Source: GBS-DC sp964451985 (GTDB lineage Bacteria > Armatimonadota > Fimbriimonadia > Fimbriimonadales > GBS-DC). Taken from it: a stretch of DNA of 19,895 nt. Position numbers and translations under genes: made by a program. Position 1 is the first letter of the stretch. Each line of letters begins with the position of its first letter. Below are positions 6,998-14,784 of this stretch, piece by piece. The notes beneath the pieces are model-generated. The model was not told where the DNA came from. It saw only the letters and a list, made by a program, of their open reading frames with translations, and did no database searches. The stretch spans positions 1 to 19,895 of the forward strand of contig CAYVKB010000047.1 of assembly GCA_964451985.1 (NCBI GenBank), read 5' to 3'.

Positions 6998-7726
6998 TCA
7001 CAACTCTACCTGCTCTTTGGGCAATAGCAGTTGCATCTGCACATCGCGGTTGCCAAGCAGCCCTTCGCGTTGCTGGGTTTTGGCGCGGGTGCGGACAATT
7101 ACCACCTGCGCCCGATGCGCCGTCAGCCGCTTGCCCTGCACGATTGCCCATGCGTCCTCGTCTACACCAATCCCTATCAGTTGGGGGTTCTCCAGTACGG
7201 CACACAGCAGTCGGGGCAGACGCTGGCGTTTCAGGAAGTGCTGGTCGACAATCGCGTTGGGTATTAGTCCAAGTGCGGGTGCCAGTGGGCTTGCGCCGGG
7301 TTTCAAATCGCCGTCGGGCGAGTGGTTGCCCGTGGGCATGCGCGCGCCCATCAGTGATGCGCCCGCGCTGGTTCCGCCTACTGCGCCTCCCCGTGCTGCT
7401 ACCTCCCGTATCGCCTTCAGGAATGTCTCCGAACCGCCCAAGCGTTCCATGAAGCGATTTTGGTCACCGCCGGGAATCCACACGGCGCGGGCATCGCGCA
7501 ACAGCCCTGCCAGCTCCTCAGGGTCTTTCGTGTCGGGCGCAAGCACGCTCTGTGCGCCGTTCTCGGCGAAGAACTCAGCGGAACGACGTGCCCCGCGCCC
7601 CACGTCTTCCTGCGTATGCGCCAGTATCACCACACGGGCGTTCGCCCCGCCCGCAAGGCGCAGAATGGTCTGCGGCACTTCGTTGGGCGTGCTGCCGCCC
7701 CCAGCCATGATAATTGCGCCGTTCAT
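6998..7726 (-). CDS. Cyanophycinase-like serine peptidase (family S51)
   Basis: Family S51 enzymes cleave beta-linked aspartyl bonds, as in cyanophycin, releasing beta-Asp-Arg dipeptides. The 242-residue product has IIMAGGGSTP at the N-terminus, PGGDQNRF (GGDQ motif), the nucleophile motif GTSAGASLMG, and VDQHFLKRQRLPRL, the His-containing segment typical of cyanophycinases. No cyanophycin synthetase is in the window, so it could act on imported or other isoaspartyl peptides. The ATG at 7726 was chosen because the longer GTG-initiated reading would be translated from the hairpin repeat at 7734-7826. A further in-frame ATG is at 7708. The stretch GTACTACAGGATT before the ATG shows no clear Shine-Dalgarno. 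It lies downstream of the HAD gene on the same strand, with 103 nt between them. Confidence 0.85.
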   Translation of the reverse strand: MNGAIIMAGGGSTPNEVPQTILRLAGGANARVVILAHTQEDVGRGARRSAEFFAENGAQSVLAPDTKDPEELAGLLRDARAVWIPGGDQNRFMERLGGSETFLKAIREVAARGGAVGGTSAGASLMGARMPTGNHSPDGDLKPGASPLAPALGLIPNAIVDQHFLKRQRLPRLLCAVLENPQLIGIGVDEDAWAIVQGKRLTAHRAQVVIVRTRAKTQQREGLLGNRDVQMQLLLPKEQVEL

Positions 7727-7733
7727 AATCCTG

Positions 7734-7826
7734 TAGTACGGACATTCTTGTCCGTGCAGGTACTTTTGGGCTTGGACACGACTGTCCAAGCCGCACACGC
7801 AAGCACGGAGAGGAATGTCCGTGCTA
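7734..7826. repeat. 93-bp MITE-like element made of three nested hairpins
   Basis: The two 24-nt ends (7734-7757 and 7803-7826) are inverted copies of each other with 21 of 24 positions identical; each begins TAGYACGGACATTC. Each end is itself a hairpin: ACGGACA-TTCT-TGTCCGT on the left, and GCACGGA/TCCGTGC on the right. The centre holds a third, GGCTTGGACA-CGAC-TGTCCAAGCC, with a perfect 10-bp stem. The element fills the gap between the HAD and cyanophycinase genes, ending 4 nt before the HAD stop codon. No open reading frame is inside. Target-site duplication is not evident. Confidence 0.65.
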
Positions 7827-7829
7827 CGT

Positions 7830-8552
7830 TTATAAATGCTCCAGCAGCTGTCGCAGGTTGGTCAGCACGGGCACGGGGCTGTCGGGATGGGGATGGGGCA
7901 ATCCCTCGCGATTAATCCATGCCGCCTGCCAGCCAGCGTTCAGTGCGCCCACCACATCATGCTCCCACGAGTTGCCAATAAACAGTATTTGTTCTGGGGG
8001 TAAATTCAGCTGGCTCTGCACGAACTCGAAAATTGGCTTGCGCGGCTTGCCGATGCCTACCTCGCCCTCAATAGCCACAATATCGAATAGCTCCTCGATG
8101 CCCAGCGTTTCCAGCTCACGCCGCTGCTCGTAGGCAGGACCGTTGGTAATCACGAATAGGGGATAGCGCTCGCGCAGGGCATGCAACACCTCCAGTGACT
8201 CCTCGTGCAGGTGCAACAGCTCCTCGCGTAGGGCAGCATACTCCGCGCTGATTTGCTCCGCCAACCCGTCAGAATCCAGGTTGAGTCGCTGCAGCAGCCT
8301 GCGGAACGCCTCAGTGCGCGTAGCGCGCCCCTCTTTCAGATACAACGGATACCAGCGATCGGTATGAATCTCTTCCAGCAGCGTTTTGAAACTTGCTCGA
8401 TAATGTTGGTCGATAACCTCTATCGGCAGGTTCACGTGCGGGGCGATGTGGATTTCGAACATCCGCAAGCGGGCTTGCACAGCCACAGGCATGTATACGC
8501 ATAGCGTGTCATCTAAGTCGAATCCGACAGCTTTGACAGGCGAAACGAACAT
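7830..8552 (-). CDS. HAD-superfamily hydrolase (probable phosphatase)
   Basis: The 240-residue protein has all four HAD motifs: I GFDLDDTL near residue 12, II FVITNG, III GIGKPRKPIFE, and IV ILFIGNSWEHDVVGA. An alpha-helical cap of type C1 lies between motifs I and II. The substrate cannot be told from sequence; phosphoglycolate-, pyrimidine-nucleotide- and Neu5Ac-9-P-phosphatase-like members look alike. The start is taken as ATG 8552, because upstream in-frame codons overlap the end of the glycosyltransferase gene and a TATACT box lies 11 nt before this ATG. It can therefore be transcribed independently of serA and the glycosyltransferase. Its stop borders the hairpin element. Confidence 0.87.
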   Translation of the reverse strand: MFVSPVKAVGFDLDDTLCVYMPVAVQARLRMFEIHIAPHVNLPIEVIDQHYRASFKTLLEEIHTDRWYPLYLKEGRATRTEAFRRLLQRLNLDSDGLAEQISAEYAALREELLHLHEESLEVLHALRERYPLFVITNGPAYEQRRELETLGIEELFDIVAIEGEVGIGKPRKPIFEFVQSQLNLPPEQILFIGNSWEHDVVGALNAGWQAAWINREGLPHPHPDSPVPVLTNLRQLLEHL

Positions 8553-8563
8553 TGGACTGTTAG

Positions 8564-8569
8564 AGTATA
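8564..8569 (-). promoter_or_regulatory. -10 element of the HAD gene (GGTATACT)
   Basis: GGTATACT lies just after the glycosyltransferase TGA, and 11 nt separate it from the HAD ATG. The layout is the same as at the AI-2E gene and predicts a leader of a few nucleotides. Confidence 0.5.
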
Positions 8570-8571
8570 CC

Positions 8572-9819
8572 TCACCACGCGCTCTGTTTGAACTCGCGCC
8601 AGACGCGCTGGTAGGTCGCATGGGTCTGCTTGGCGATGCGTTGCCAGTTGAACTCGCGTTGCACGGCTTTGCGGGCGTTCTGGGCGCGTTTGCGGGCAGC
8701 AGCTGGGTCAGTCAGCACGCGCAAGATACCCCACGCCAGACTTTCGGGATTGCCCGCCCATGTGACGATGCCCGTTTCCTCATGGCGCACGACCTCTTTG
8801 AGACCGCCTGCGTCGGAGACCACCACAGGCGCGCCCGCTGCCATCGCCTCCAATGCCACGATGCCGAACGGCTCGTACAAACTGGGATACACCGCCACAT
8901 CGATCACGCGATACAGCTTCAGCAGGTCGGCGTCGGGGATGAAGCCCGTGAACTGCACGGCGTGTTCCAGATGGCAGAAGCGCACGAACTCCTCCAGATG
9001 CGCCCGGTAGCCCCCGCCGACGATGACCAGCTGCGCATCTGGGATTTCTGCACGCACCATCGGCAACGCTTGCAGCAGGATTTGCACGCCCTTCTCGCGC
9101 ACCATACGCCCCACGAAGAAAATCAGCGGTTGCTGGGGCTGGGCAAAGCGCGTGCGGAACGCCGCCCGCTCCGATTCGGGGAACTCGAACTCGAACTTCT
9201 CGGCGCGGATGCCGTTGGGAATCACATCGATTTTGTCGTAGGGCGTGCTGAGGGCGTACTGCACCTCGCCGCGCATGAAGTCGCTACACACAATCACGCG
9301 CCACGCCTCGTAGCTCAGCTCCCACTCCTGGTGGCTAATCGCGCGGGACAGGTCGGAATGGATGCCCCCGTGCCGTCCGTGTTCGGTGGCGTGGATAGTG
9401 GCAATCAGGGGCAGCTTGTGGCGATGTTTAAGGGCTTTGGCGGCAGGGTGCGCCAGCCAGTCGTGGGCGTGCAACAGCACCGCCTCGCGCTGGGTTTTGG
9501 CAGGCTTGCCACGCAGCCATTCGTGCAGCAGGGCGTCGGTGCGGGCTTCAAAAGCGGCATTCATGCCATACACGCTATGCAGGAAATCGCCCTGCGGCGG
9601 GGGCGGAGTCGCTACGCGATGCACAGACACACCATTCACCAACGCCTCGTCGGGCGCGTCGGGGTGGGTGGTGGTGATTACATGCACTTCCACGCCCAGC
9701 GCCGCTAACGCCTCGCTGAGTTCCTGCGCGTGGCGCGCGATGCCCCCCACAATGCGCGGGGGATACTCCCACGACAACATCACGACTCGCACAGGCTCAC
9801 TGTTCGGCGCGGGAGGCAA
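8572..9819 (-). CDS. Family 4 glycosyltransferase (GT-B fold, glycogen synthase-like)
   Basis: The 415-residue protein starts with VRVVMLSWEYPPRIVGGIARH, the glycine-rich acceptor-domain loop of GT4/GT5 enzymes. The donor domain follows with FVGRMVREKGVQILLQAL and the EX7E motif in EPFGIVALEAMAAGAPVV, which binds the sugar nucleotide. It retains the anomeric configuration of the donor by family rule. Candidate roles include alpha-glucan synthesis or surface glycan assembly; the sequence does not decide. The TTG start is preceded by AGGAG 5 nt upstream. It lies 26 nt after serA on the same strand, so the two are probably co-transcribed. A long open frame on the opposite strand is only its shadow. 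Confidence 0.9.
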   Translation of the reverse strand: MPPAPNSEPVRVVMLSWEYPPRIVGGIARHAQELSEALAALGVEVHVITTTHPDAPDEALVNGVSVHRVATPPPPQGDFLHSVYGMNAAFEARTDALLHEWLRGKPAKTQREAVLLHAHDWLAHPAAKALKHRHKLPLIATIHATEHGRHGGIHSDLSRAISHQEWELSYEAWRVIVCSDFMRGEVQYALSTPYDKIDVIPNGIRAEKFEFEFPESERAAFRTRFAQPQQPLIFFVGRMVREKGVQILLQALPMVRAEIPDAQLVIVGGGYRAHLEEFVRFCHLEHAVQFTGFIPDADLLKLYRVIDVAVYPSLYEPFGIVALEAMAAGAPVVVSDAGGLKEVVRHEETGIVTWAGNPESLAWGILRVLTDPAAARKRAQNARKAVQREFNWQRIAKQTHATYQRVWREFKQSAW

Positions 9820-9845
9820 GTCTCCTATGGGGCTTCAAGCGCAAC

Positions 9846-11420
9846 TTACAGTTGTACCACGCGAGCGTTTGCCACGCCCTCCATCTGGCGGATTTGCTCG
9901 AATGCCTCAGGTGGCACTGGGTTGTCCAACTGCAGAATCATCACGGCGCGTCCGCCTTGCGCCTCGCGTCCCACATGCATACCCGCGATGTTTACCTGAT
10001 GCTGCCCCAGCACAGTGCCCACGCGCCCGATGATGCCTGGCTGGTCGTGGTGTTCGGTCATCAGCAGGATGCCTTCGGGACGGATGTCCACGAACAGGTC
10101 GTTCAGGTGAGTGATGCGCAGGTCGGTACGTCCGAACACGGTGCCGCTGAGTTTTTGGGCACCGCGTGTGCTATGGGCAATCAGGGTCAGCGTATCGGGG
10201 TAGAGTTCCGTTTCGGGGCGCACGCTCCACTCCAGTTGCACGCCGCGCTGTTGGGCAATCAGGGGCGCATTCACCAAGTTCACGGGCGTGTCGACGGCGC
10301 GTTGCAGCAGCCCCGCCAAGCCAGCGCGGGCAATGAGGTCCAGCGGTAGGTCGCCCCACTCGCCTGAAAACACAGCGTGTAGCCGTTCCACAGGCGCATC
10401 GGCGAGTTGTGCGTGAAGTTTGCCCATCCGCTCGGCGAGTTTGAGATACGGCTCGACGCGCGTCATCTGCTCGGCGGGGATAGGCGGCAGGTTCACCGGG
10501 CTGCGCGGTGCACCCCCCTGCAGCACGGTCAGAATCTGCTCCGCGACATCGACCGCCACCTTCACCTGCGCCTCGACGGTGGACGCGCCCAAATGCGGGG
10601 TCAGCACATGCTGAGGCTGGTGCAGCAGTTTCAGGTCGGGCGAGGGCGGCTCGGTGGGGAACACATCGAGGGCTGCGCCTGCCACATGCCCCGATTCAGT
10701 AAGCTCTGCCAACGCGTCGTGGTCAATCAGCTCGCCCCGCGCGCAGTTGATGATGCGCACGCCCGGCTTGGTCAGCGCGAGTGTCTTGCGGTTCAGTAAG
10801 TGGCGTGTATCGGGCGTAAGGGGCGCATGGAGGGTGATGAAATCGCTCTCGCGTAGCAGGGTTTCTAAGTCGGCAGGCTCTGCGCCGAGTTGGCGGATGT
10901 GTGCTTCGGGCACGAACGGGTCATACGCCAGAACCCGCATGCCGAAGGCGCGGGCGCGTCGGGCAACCTCGCGTCCGATTTTGCCTATGCCGACCACGCC
11001 CAGCGTCTTACGCCACAGCTCTACGCCCACAAATAGGTTGCGTTTCCACTCGCCCGCGCGCAGCGAACGGTCGGCTTGCGGAATCATTCGCGCCAGCGCC
11101 AGCAGGTGCGCCATCGTAAGCTCTGCCGCTGCAATCGTGTTGCCCTCGGGCGAGTTCACGACCACGATGCCGCGCTGGGTTGCAGCCTCCACATCGATAT
11201 TGTCTACGCCTACGCCCGCGCGTCCAATCACTTTCAGCCGTGTCCCCGCGTGAATCACTTCCGCGTCCACGCACGTTTGAGAGCGCACCATCAGCGCGTC
11301 GTACTCGCCGATGATCTGCAGCAGCGTCTCGCGGGGCAGGTTCGGGCGATAGTCCACCTGCGCCCCTTGCAGCACTGCCAAGCCTTCATCCGAAATCGAG
11401 TCGCTAATCAGAATGCGCAT
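9846..11420 (-). CDS. serA: D-3-phosphoglycerate dehydrogenase (SerA), ACT-domain long form
   Basis: SerA oxidises 3-phosphoglycerate with NAD+, the first step of serine synthesis. The 524-residue protein matches the long bacterial type. Its Rossmann motif is GVVGIGKIG (about 141-149), and the catalytic set is R228 (CARGE), E257 (PTEPP) and H276 (TPHLG). An intervening allosteric substrate-binding domain spans about 310-450. A C-terminal ACT domain spans about 453-524 (HHDQPGIIGRVGTVL), which usually mediates serine feedback inhibition. A TACAAT box ends 9 nt before the ATG. The gene is the first of a minus-strand run with the glycosyltransferase. The scaffold gap lies 44 nt upstream, so more distant regulatory sequence is missing. 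Confidence 0.96.
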   Translation of the reverse strand: MRILISDSISDEGLAVLQGAQVDYRPNLPRETLLQIIGEYDALMVRSQTCVDAEVIHAGTRLKVIGRAGVGVDNIDVEAATQRGIVVVNSPEGNTIAAAELTMAHLLALARMIPQADRSLRAGEWKRNLFVGVELWRKTLGVVGIGKIGREVARRARAFGMRVLAYDPFVPEAHIRQLGAEPADLETLLRESDFITLHAPLTPDTRHLLNRKTLALTKPGVRIINCARGELIDHDALAELTESGHVAGAALDVFPTEPPSPDLKLLHQPQHVLTPHLGASTVEAQVKVAVDVAEQILTVLQGGAPRSPVNLPPIPAEQMTRVEPYLKLAERMGKLHAQLADAPVERLHAVFSGEWGDLPLDLIARAGLAGLLQRAVDTPVNLVNAPLIAQQRGVQLEWSVRPETELYPDTLTLIAHSTRGAQKLSGTVFGRTDLRITHLNDLFVDIRPEGILLMTEHHDQPGIIGRVGTVLGQHQVNIAGMHVGREAQGGRAVMILQLDNPVPPEAFEQIRQMEGVANARVVQL

Positions 11421-11429
11421 CGTGAGGAA

Positions 11430-11435
11430 ATTGTA
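11430..11435 (-). promoter_or_regulatory. -10 element of serA (GGTACAAT)
   Basis: On the minus strand AGGTACAAT is followed by exactly 9 nt and the serA ATG at 11420, the same layout as at ispG and tlpA. A -35 hexamer is not recognised in the 29 known nucleotides between the -10 element and the gap. Confidence 0.6.
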
Positions 11436-11464
11436 CCTGAGGTGGGTAAGTTAGTTCGAGTGGA

Positions 11465-11564
11465 NNNNNNNNNNNNNNNNNNNNNNNNNNNNNNNNNNNN
11501 NNNNNNNNNNNNNNNNNNNNNNNNNNNNNNNNNNNNNNNNNNNNNNNNNNNNNNNNNNNNNNNN
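11465..11564. other. Scaffold gap of exactly 100 N
   Basis: A run of exactly 100 undetermined bases is the conventional filler for a gap of unknown length. Real sequence of any size, including most of the gene that enters it from the right, may be missing. Reading frames drawn through it are meaningless. Confidence 0.98.
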
Positions 11565-11659
11565 CGCTGCCACTGGCGGTACTCCTGCCGCATTCCCTCA
11601 ATAAAGCCCTCCAGATAGCCCTTGATTTGCTGACGCGTAGCTTTGCTGATAGCCGGCAT
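11565..11659 (-). CDS. N-terminal fragment of a gene cut by the gap, possible type II restriction endonuclease
   Basis: The first 31 codons are visible and read MPAISKATRQQIKGYLEGF..., a basic, helical start; then the gap begins. I do not recognise the family from this fragment. The ATG overlaps the methyltransferase stop codon by one nucleotide (TGATG), a coupling typical of restriction-modification pairs, which is the only reason to suggest an endonuclease. On the far side of the gap one minus-strand frame continues to a stop inside serA and could hold the C-terminus, but the link cannot be made. Confidence 0.5.
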
Positions 11660-12882
11660 CAGGACTTCCTCCAGACGAATACCGTCTCAAAAAACTCCGT
11701 TGACCGTCGTCCCGTGCGACGATTCACATGGCGCACAATCTCGGCGTATGGCTCCACATCCAGCAGGTCAGCAATCTGCGGATATAAGCCGTGTTTGTCG
11801 TTGGCGACTACAATCAGCCAACCGCCTGAGGGCATAACGCTCAGCGCATTACGGAACACCTGCGCGATGTCGTTTACGTACGCCTGCCGTGCGCGTTCGG
11901 ACGCGCCGTGGCGCGCCGCGCCAATCTCCAGATGGCTCAGGTCATGCAAGCCCAATAGATGATAGGCGTAGGCGTGCTGCTCGTGATAGTCAATCAGCCC
12001 CACATACGGAGGGCTGGTCAACACGCCGTCAATCGGGGGCAGTGAGGCGGTGCGACTATCAGCGTGATAGACTTCCACACGGGCGTCGGTGCGTACCTGC
12101 GCAAACTCGCGGATACGGCGCAGTGTGTCTACACTGTATCGCTCGAGGAACTTGAACGCCGCCGTTGTCGGCTCGCAGACGCGGCGATGCTTGTAGCAAT
12201 AGTACGGCTCGCGCTGCGGGGCTTTCGGGAAATCCAGCTCGTAGTGGGGCGTTAGCCGAGCCGAGCGCGCCGAACGTGAGAGAATCACGCGCAGCAGGTC
12301 TTTGTAAGCATACTCGCCAGTCTCTATCGCTTCGCGGTAGGCAAGCAGCTCCTGCAGAGCGCGCGGAGCATACCACTCGCGCAGATAGTCGCTATCGGCG
12401 GTCGGATAGCCCTCCAACACGCTCGGTTCATTCAGCAGGCTGAGCTGCTCATCATGCTGCGTGGCGAGACGCGTGCGTTCTAGTGCATCATAAATCTCGC
12501 ATTTTACCTGACCAAGGTCGTAGCGCTCCGTCTTCGCACGGGAAAGCAACACATTGAACGCCGAGATGTCGTAGCCAACAGTGTGAATGCCCAACTCGTT
12601 TGCCTGCACCAGCGTTGTACCAGAGCCAACGAATGGATCCAGCACTGTCTGCCCCGCAAGAAAGAATTTGCGCAGGAACACCTCCGCCAGTTGCGGTATG
12701 AACTTGCCTAAATAGGGATGGAGCCGATGCACATGGCGCGTGCGTAGGCGTTCGGGCAAGTCGCGCTCCGTCCAGTTGAGGTTCAACGCCTCTAAGGGCG
12801 TCTCTGGAGACACGGTTTCTGGACGGATTGGCCGATAATCTTCGTAAAGCCCCACGCGCCGTTCTTCGTTGGTCAAACGCAC
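11659..12882 (-). CDS. DNA methyltransferase (SPPY type, N4-cytosine or N6-adenine), probable type II modification enzyme
   Basis: The 407-residue protein has the SAM-binding motif I LDPFVGSGTT at residues 81-90, preceded by a motif-X-like segment HPYLGKFIPQLAEVFLRKFF. The catalytic motif IV is TSPPY at 289-293. About 200 residues lie between them, with a likely target-recognition segment around 210-260. SPPY is most often seen in N4-cytosine enzymes, but adenine methylation cannot be excluded. The start is GTG 12882, backed by GGAGG 7 nt upstream. The stop overlaps the start of a gene that enters the scaffold gap, suggesting a restriction-modification operon. It is transcribed divergently from the acyl-CoA dehydrogenase gene. 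Confidence 0.88.
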   Translation of the reverse strand: MRLTNEERRVGLYEDYRPIRPETVSPETPLEALNLNWTERDLPERLRTRHVHRLHPYLGKFIPQLAEVFLRKFFLAGQTVLDPFVGSGTTLVQANELGIHTVGYDISAFNVLLSRAKTERYDLGQVKCEIYDALERTRLATQHDEQLSLLNEPSVLEGYPTADSDYLREWYAPRALQELLAYREAIETGEYAYKDLLRVILSRSARSARLTPHYELDFPKAPQREPYYCYKHRRVCEPTTAAFKFLERYSVDTLRRIREFAQVRTDARVEVYHADSRTASLPPIDGVLTSPPYVGLIDYHEQHAYAYHLLGLHDLSHLEIGAARHGASERARQAYVNDIAQVFRNALSVMPSGGWLIVVANDKHGLYPQIADLLDVEPYAEIVRHVNRRTGRRSTEFFETVFVWRKS

Positions 12883-12897
12883 TCAATCGCCTCCGTG

Positions 12898-12924
12898 CGA
12901 AAATCGGTTTTCGGTGGTAGTGTA
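12898..12924 (-). promoter_or_regulatory. Methyltransferase promoter region with -10 box and palindrome
   Basis: On the minus strand GGTACACT (-10 at 12919-12924) is followed by the inverted repeat CGAAAA-CCGA-TTTTCG at 12898-12913, then the GGAGG ribosome site and the GTG. The palindrome would lie at or just after the transcription start, where a repressor, including the methyltransferase itself, could act. No control (C) gene is seen. Confidence 0.4.
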
Positions 12925-12998
12925 CCCCAGTCGGTCTATGCCCGTTGCCGATGTCCGCGTTCGGCTCGGATAGGCAGGTTTATCGCCCCTCAATACGG

Positions 12999-13004
12999 TA
13001 TAAT
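12999..13004 (+). promoter_or_regulatory. -10 element of the acyl-CoA dehydrogenase gene (GGTATAAT)
   Basis: CGGTATAAT lies 28 nt before ATG 13033. Unlike the near-leaderless genes it leaves a leader of about 20 nt that contains AAGGAG at 13018-13023, a good ribosome site. Confidence 0.6.
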
Positions 13005-13032
13005 CTTCCGTGCAACGAAGGAGTGACAGCCT

Positions 13033-14775
13033 ATGACGACGAGCAAGCAACGCAGCAGCGTCTTTATGATTGAACCCGCGTCTCCTGAGACTGTTTTCAC
13101 CCCAGAAGATTTCGATCCCGAGACGCGCATGATGGGCAAGGCGGCGGACGATTTCGTGCGCAACGAGGTGCTGCCCCTGCTGCCCGAGATTGAGCAAGCC
13201 AAAGAAGGCTTGATGCGTGAGTTAGACCGCAAGATGGGCGAGTTGGGCTTCACCGCTGCGGAGGTGCCCGCCCACTACGGCGGCTTAGACCTGCCCAAGA
13301 CCACCGTCGCGCTGATTGTGGAGAAGCTGGGACCCGAGCCTGCCACCTGTCTTACGCTGCAGGCACACGCGGGGCTGGCGATACTGCCGCTAGTGCTGGA
13401 GGGCACGCCCGAGCAGAAGGAACGCTACCTGCCGCAGCTGGCGTCGGGCGAGTGGTGCGGTTCGTTCTGTCTGAGCGAGACGGGCAGCGGTTCCGACGCG
13501 CTTGCGATGAAAACCCGCGCGACGCCCACCGATGGGGGCTACATCCTCAATGGTGAGAAGATGTGGGTCACCAACGCGGGCTTTGCGGATTTGTTCACTG
13601 TGTTTGCCAAGCTGAACGGCGAGCAGTTTACGGCGTTTTTGGTGGAGCGCACGGCGGAAGGCGTCAACCTGGGGCGTGAAGAGCATAAGATTGGCTTGCA
13701 CGGCTCCAGCACGCGGCGCGTGGCGTTCGAGAATGTGTTCGTGCCTGCGCAGAACCTGCTGGGCGAGGTGGGCAAGGCGCACTACATCGCGCTGAACACG
13801 CTCAATTTGGGACGCTACAAGATGGCTGCCAGTGGACTGGGCACGGGCAAGTATGCACTCGAGGTCTCCACCCGCTACGCCAAAGACCGCCAGCAGTTCG
13901 GGCAGCCGATTGCGAACTTCGGCTTGGTACGGCGCAAACTCGCGCTGATGGCGACGCATCTGTTTGCGCTGGAGAGCATGCTGTATCGAACGGGGCACCT
14001 GATGCAGGCGTGGTTCGACCCGATTCACAACCTGCCGCCCGACCATCCGGAGTTGCACTTGCGCTATCGTGAGGCGGCGTCAGAGTACGCGGGTGAGTGC
14101 GCCCTGCTGAAGTTCTACGGCACGGAGGTGCAATATCTGTGCGCAGATGAGGGCGTGCAGATTCACGGGGGCTACGGCTACACGGAGGACTTCCCGATTG
14201 CCAAAATCTTCCGCGAGTCGCGCGTGCCGCGCATCTACGAGGGCACGAACGAGATTAACCGTCTGAACTTCACGCAGCACCTGATTCGGCAGATGCAACG
14301 GGCGGGCGTACCGTTGCTGGAGGAGGCCCGAGCGCAGGCGAGCAAGCTGGACAACGGGGGCGGCGGGGACGCCAACGCGACGGTAATGCTGCGCGCGCTT
14401 TCCGAGCAGTTCCGTGCTGCGACCCTGATGGCGTTCCAGCGTGCATGGGAGGCGTATGGTGACCACCTGCGTGAGCAGCGTCAGGAAGTCGCCGCTGCGA
14501 TTGCCGATATGGCGGTCTACCTGTACGGCTTGGATAGCATGCTGGCGCGATTGCCCAAGCTGCCGGCCGCACAGGCGGAGGCGGGCGAGCTGATGGCGTT
14601 GCTGTTTGCACGTGAGGGTGCGATGCAGCTCAACGAGAAGCTGAATCTCGTGATGAACGCGCTGGGCATGGGCGAAGCGACGCCGCACATCGCACTGCCG
14701 CGCTTCAACGCGATTGACGCTGCCAACCGCCTTGCTGAGCAAGTGTTGGCGCGGGATGGGTATCCGATCGCGTAA
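13033..14775 (+). CDS. Acyl-CoA dehydrogenase, long form (FadE-like)
   Basis: The enzyme performs the FAD-dependent alpha,beta-dehydrogenation of acyl-CoA in fatty-acid oxidation. The 580-residue protein has the FAD/substrate segments FCLSETGSGSDA and MWVTNAGFADLFTVFA, and the C-terminal helix domain signature QIHGGYGYTEDFPIAKIFRE. The catalytic base is E403 in RIYEGTNEINR. About 170 residues follow the catalytic region, as in the VLCAD/FadE-type dehydrogenases that carry an extra C-terminal domain. The ATG at 13033 has AAGGAG 9 nt upstream. The gene stands alone between a divergent methyltransferase gene and a repeat array; no electron-transfer flavoprotein or thiolase gene is adjacent, so the chain-length preference is open. 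Confidence 0.94.
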   Translation: MTTSKQRSSVFMIEPASPETVFTPEDFDPETRMMGKAADDFVRNEVLPLLPEIEQAKEGLMRELDRKMGELGFTAAEVPAHYGGLDLPKTTVALIVEKLGPEPATCLTLQAHAGLAILPLVLEGTPEQKERYLPQLASGEWCGSFCLSETGSGSDALAMKTRATPTDGGYILNGEKMWVTNAGFADLFTVFAKLNGEQFTAFLVERTAEGVNLGREEHKIGLHGSSTRRVAFENVFVPAQNLLGEVGKAHYIALNTLNLGRYKMAASGLGTGKYALEVSTRYAKDRQQFGQPIANFGLVRRKLALMATHLFALESMLYRTGHLMQAWFDPIHNLPPDHPELHLRYREAASEYAGECALLKFYGTEVQYLCADEGVQIHGGYGYTEDFPIAKIFRESRVPRIYEGTNEINRLNFTQHLIRQMQRAGVPLLEEARAQASKLDNGGGGDANATVMLRALSEQFRAATLMAFQRAWEAYGDHLREQRQEVAAAIADMAVYLYGLDSMLARLPKLPAAQAEAGELMALLFAREGAMQLNEKLNLVMNALGMGEATPHIALPRFNAIDAANRLAEQVLARDGYPIA

Positions 14776-14784
14776 TCAGAGAAA

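Noticed and set aside
7727..7798. GTG 7798 as start of the cyanophycinase
   Set aside because: The extra residues come entirely from the hairpin element; the family N-terminus fits the ATG at 7726.
8446..9708. 420-codon plus-strand open frame opposite the glycosyltransferase
   Set aside because: Its peptide has no recognisable motif, while the minus strand has a complete GT4 protein with motifs and a ribosome site. It is an antisense shadow of a GC-rich gene.
11404..11659. Reading frames spanning the N run
   Set aside because: The 100 N are filler of unknown true length, so frames on the two sides cannot be joined.
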